Positions 5,159-7,195 of a stretch of DNA of 7,195 bases are shown one piece after another. How positions within the stretch are numbered: the stretch's first letter is position 1; every line of letters begins with the position of its first letter. The stretch is from assembly GCA_015655365.1 (NCBI GenBank), contig JAATFE010000180.1, positions 1-7,195 of the forward strand. The letters are read 5' to 3'. The translations under genes were made by a program, and so were the position numbers. Origin of the DNA: Terriglobales bacterium (GTDB lineage Bacteria; Acidobacteriota; Terriglobia; Terriglobales; Acidobacteriaceae). A model generated the notes under the pieces. That model was not told where the DNA came from, made no database searches, and saw only the letters and a list, made by a program, of their open reading frames with translations.

Positions 5159-6066
5159 CAGCGAACCCTCATATAGATGGTGGAGCAGATAACGAGAACG
5201 GCAAGGATGGCTGCCCACTGCCAGTAGAAGCGAATGGCGCGCTGCAAGGTGAAGCGTGCCGTGGCCGCCGCGACGGTGGAAAGCAGCATGACCTGGATAA
5301 AGGAAACGACGAAGAAAGCAATCGCGTGGAACCACCAGGGACCGCCGGCAGGAACCACGAGGGTGGTGACGAACCCGGTCAAGGCGACCCATTCAAGGCC
5401 GTGCGCCAGTTCCCACATGGCAAGAGCAGCGCCTGCGTACTCGGTGAGAGGGCCGGAGTAGATTTCCTGTTCCGCGCTGGAGGTGGAGAAGGGATTGAGG
5501 CGCAGCTTGGCGGGAATGCACAAGAGGATGCCGAAGACGCCGATCCAGTGGCCCGGATTCCAAGTTCCGCCGGAGAGATCGGAAAGGCGGAAGGTGTTCT
5601 CTGTGACGGCGATGGTCACAATGGACAAGAGGAAGACCAGGTTGTTGGCGACGCTGAGGATGGCCTCGCGAATGGCGCCGATTTCACCGTAGATGGAGCC
5701 AGAGGTGAAGCCCGCCAGGATAAAGCAGATGGAGGGCATTTCCAAGAACGCAACGAGGAGAACGGCGTCGCCGGAGAAGCCTTTGCCATCGTGAAAGACG
5801 GGGAGCATGGCGATGGCGCCGAGCATGGAGAGCACAGAGAGAGCCGGCCACAGACGCAAGAGATCGGCTTCGATGCCGTGGCGCGAGGGCGTGCGCTTGC
5901 CGAGGAGCTTGACGAAGTCGTAAAAGGGCTGGAGCAGAGGCAGACCAATGCGGCGCTGCATGCGAGCCACGGCTTTGCGCTCGCCCCACATGTAGAACCA
6001 TCCAGCGGGAACGGCAAAGAGGATGCCCGGAAAAAGAAAGAAATGGATCAAGCCTGAGAGGTTCAC
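5158..6066 (-). CDS. Hydrogenase membrane anchor subunit (NuoH/EchB/CooK/HycD-like)
   Basis: The 302-residue integral membrane protein forms the joint between the soluble [NiFe] arm and the ion-pumping subunits. About eight hydrophobic segments are visible, near residues 7-27, 68-90, 100-122, 134-153, 173-188, 209-238, 244-270 and 279-299. Family marks are ERKAVARMQRRIG (29-41) with the following LPLLQPFYDFVKLLGK, the acidic loop segment FLEMPS near 107-112, and LNPFSTSSAEQEIYSG (190-205) followed by EYAG. The conserved glutamates and arginines here are those thought in complex I to connect redox chemistry to ion movement. Length is as expected. The GTG start overlaps the NuoB-like stop (GTGA, 6063-6066); AAGGGAG lies 10 nt upstream. 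Assignment is clear. Confidence 0.93.
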   Translation of the reverse strand: MNLSGLIHFFLFPGILFAVPAGWFYMWGERKAVARMQRRIGLPLLQPFYDFVKLLGKRTPSRHGIEADLLRLWPALSVLSMLGAIAMLPVFHDGKGFSGDAVLLVAFLEMPSICFILAGFTSGSIYGEIGAIREAILSVANNLVFLLSIVTIAVTENTFRLSDLSGGTWNPGHWIGVFGILLCIPAKLRLNPFSTSSAEQEIYSGPLTEYAGAALAMWELAHGLEWVALTGFVTTLVVPAGGPWWFHAIAFFVVSFIQVMLLSTVAAATARFTLQRAIRFYWQWAAILAVLVICSTIYMRVR

Positions 6067-6533
6067 TTCTGCGGCACTCCCTTCGCCTTTTCGGAAACTC
6101 CGCGGTCGGCAAGAATCTGCGCGGCGCGGGCGATGCCTTCGATGATGGCGTCCGGGTGCGGCGGGCAGCCGGGGACATAGACATCGACGGGAATGTGCTT
6201 GGAGAGCGGGCCTTCAATCACAGGACTGCCGGCAAAGACATTGCAGGAGGCCGGGCAGGAGCCGAGCGCAACCACGACCTTGGGCTCGCAGACCTGCGCG
6301 TAGACGGTTTTGACCGCCTCAAGCGTGTTGCGGGTGACAGGGCCGGTGATGCAAAGAATGTCGGCGTGACGGGGGCTGCCCTCGAGGTGAATGCCCAACT
6401 GCTCCACGTCATAGCGAGGCGAGAGACAGGTGATCAGCTCGATATCGCAGCCGTTGCAACTGCCGGTGTTGAGATGGAACAGGAAGGGACTCTTCCGGCG
6501 GCATCTGTGCATCAATCGATCGAGCAGGTTCAT
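6063..6533 (-). CDS. Hydrogenase small subunit with proximal [4Fe-4S] cluster (NuoB/EchC/CooL-like)
   Basis: The 156-residue protein holds the single cluster next to the [NiFe] site. The four expected cysteines are C26 and C29 in GSCNGCDIE, C93 in ALGSCP and C123 in VPGCPPHP. The separated CNGC spacing is that of hydrogenase small subunits; complex I NuoB has adjacent cysteines here, which supports a hydrogenase. Other blocks typical of the family are DILCITGPVTRN and PHPDAIIEGI. Additional cysteines at 11, 36, 61, 82 and 97 are not needed for the cluster; C97 falls in CPASCNVF, where many relatives have glycine. There is no twin-arginine signal, consistent with a cytoplasmic-facing enzyme. 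The ATG overlaps the upstream antiporter stop as ATGA, with GGGGGA 5 nt upstream. The length is normal for group 4 small subunits. Confidence 0.93.
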   Translation of the reverse strand: MNLLDRLMHRCRRKSPFLFHLNTGSCNGCDIELITCLSPRYDVEQLGIHLEGSPRHADILCITGPVTRNTLEAVKTVYAQVCEPKVVVALGSCPASCNVFAGSPVIEGPLSKHIPVDVYVPGCPPHPDAIIEGIARAAQILADRGVSEKAKGVPQK

Positions 6534-7195
6534 TGAATCCCCCTCATGAGGGCCAGCAGCATATTGGGCCAGAGGCCGCCAGCCAGTAGAACTACGATCA
6601 AACCCACCACCGCAAGCCGGAAGGTAAAAGACTCAGCCGTGTGCGGGGTAACATCTTCGGCGTCGCGCGGCCCCCACCAGCAGCGGGTGAGGCAGAGAAC
6701 GTAGGCCAGCAAGGCGAACATCGACGAGAGGATGAAGCCGGCCAGAAGCCAGTGATTCATGCCTGCCGCAGTCTGGTAGAGACGCCAGCGCCCGGCAAAG
6801 CCAAGCAGCGGAGGCACGCCCAGCATGGCCAACATGCCAACCAGGAAACCGGCCGCACTGACCGGGTAACGAATGGACAGGCCGCGCGCATCGTCCGTAA
6901 GCGCGCCATCAGCTTCCGGGGCGCTCAAGGAGATGAAGAGCAGCGCCTTGGCCAAGGCATGGACCGTGGCGGCAAGGAGCGCACCGCGCATTCCCAGCTC
7001 AGTGGCCGAGGTAATGCCCAAGAGCAGGAAGCCCATATCTTCGATAGTGGAAAGGGCCAGGAGGCGTTTGAGGTTGCGCTGGGTGAGCATGAGGAACGCG
7101 CCCACGAGCGAGGTGACGACCGCCGCGGTGATCAGGAGACCGCGCGGCGCGAGCAGCTCGGGATGCGTGGAAGCGGTCAGGTAAAACTCGCCGAA
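6530..7195 (-). CDS. Ion-pumping antiporter-like subunit (NuoL/M/N, HyfB/F, MrpD-like), C-terminal part
   Basis: The frame is open from the right window edge to the TGA at 6532-6530, so only the last 221 residues are seen and the start is outside. The first visible part carries NLKRLLALSTIEDMG, equivalent to the conserved DLKRLLAYSTISQMG block of proton-translocating NuoL/M/N and Mrp subunits. HALAKALLFISL follows, with the buried lysine of the ion channel. VPPLLGFAGRWRLY and several further hydrophobic segments resemble the NuoN/NuoM C-terminus; there is no sign of the long lateral helix of NuoL, although the last segment VVLLAGGLWPNMLLALMRGI is the last helix seen. It should pump protons or sodium ions coupled to hydrogenase turnover. 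It is the first of the visible cluster genes; further antiporter-type genes may lie upstream. A GTG at 7105 is internal and not the start. Confidence 0.88.
   Translation of the reverse strand, partial: FGEFYLTASTHPELLAPRGLLITAAVVTSLVGAFLMLTQRNLKRLLALSTIEDMGFLLLGITSATELGMRGALLAATVHALAKALLFISLSAPEADGALTDDARGLSIRYPVSAAGFLVGMLAMLGVPPLLGFAGRWRLYQTAAGMNHWLLAGFILSSMFALLAYVLCLTRCWWGPRDAEDVTPHTAESFTFRLAVVGLIVVLLAGGLWPNMLLALMRGIQ

Noticed and set aside
4676..5392. Longer 238-residue version of the ferredoxin subunit
   Set aside because: The additional 78 residues come from out-of-frame reading of the NuoH-like gene. The start at 5158 forms a stop/start overlap, has a ribosome site and begins with a family-like N-terminus.
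3172..7195. Interpretation as respiratory complex I (nuo) fragment
   Set aside because: The NuoD-like protein has both [NiFe] CxxC motifs, the NuoB-like protein has the hydrogenase CxxC spacing, and gene content and order do not match nuoA-N.

Overview
The window looks like a chromosomal piece of a GC-rich Gram-negative bacterium, most likely an Acidobacteriota member of the Acidobacteriia/Terriglobia kind. That assignment is an inference. It rests on three things: an Oar-like TonB-dependent receptor beta-barrel, a Tat-exported sugar isomerase-like TIM-barrel protein, and intergenic DNA packed with short hairpin repeats of a kind I associate with that phylum. There is no ribosomal marker to confirm it.

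Layout. Positions 2-1375 (+) hold the C-terminal part of the outer-membrane receptor, cut by the left window edge. Positions 1376-1930 lie between convergent genes and contain no convincing gene, but are dense in hairpins: five sharing a YTRAAR-type loop, a 107-bp inverted-repeat element around a long hairpin, and one copy of a 41-nt hairpin repeat. Positions 1931-2809 (-) encode a Tat-signal-bearing TIM-barrel protein. Positions 2810-3171 are a second gene-free spacer with the second 41-nt copy, a longer related hairpin and an inverted repeat upstream of the TIM-barrel gene. From 3172 to the right edge, all on the minus strand, runs a six-gene cluster for a membrane-bound group 4 (energy-converting) [NiFe] hydrogenase.

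The hydrogenase cluster, in transcription order, is: NuoL/M/N-like antiporter subunit (5' end outside the window), NuoB-like small subunit, NuoH-like membrane anchor, two-[4Fe-4S] NuoI-like ferredoxin, NuoC-like subunit, and NuoD-like catalytic large subunit. Every junction is a 1-4 nt stop/start overlap, so the genes are almost certainly co-transcribed and translationally coupled. Together they should move electrons between a soluble low-potential donor and H+/H2 at the [NiFe] centre, coupled to ion movement through the membrane arm. Both CxxC nickel-ligand pairs are intact, so this is a true hydrogenase rather than complex I or a ligand-less relative. The large subunit stops exactly at the residue where group 4 precursors are normally cleaved, so it seems to be made in its mature form. 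The electron-donating partner (formate dehydrogenase, CO dehydrogenase or ferredoxin) is not in the window.

The points most worth following are the extension-free large subunit, its CooMKLXUH-like but rearranged gene order, and the shared 41-nt element that sits 43-45 nt after the stop codons of both minus-strand transcription units and carries a compensatory base-pair change.
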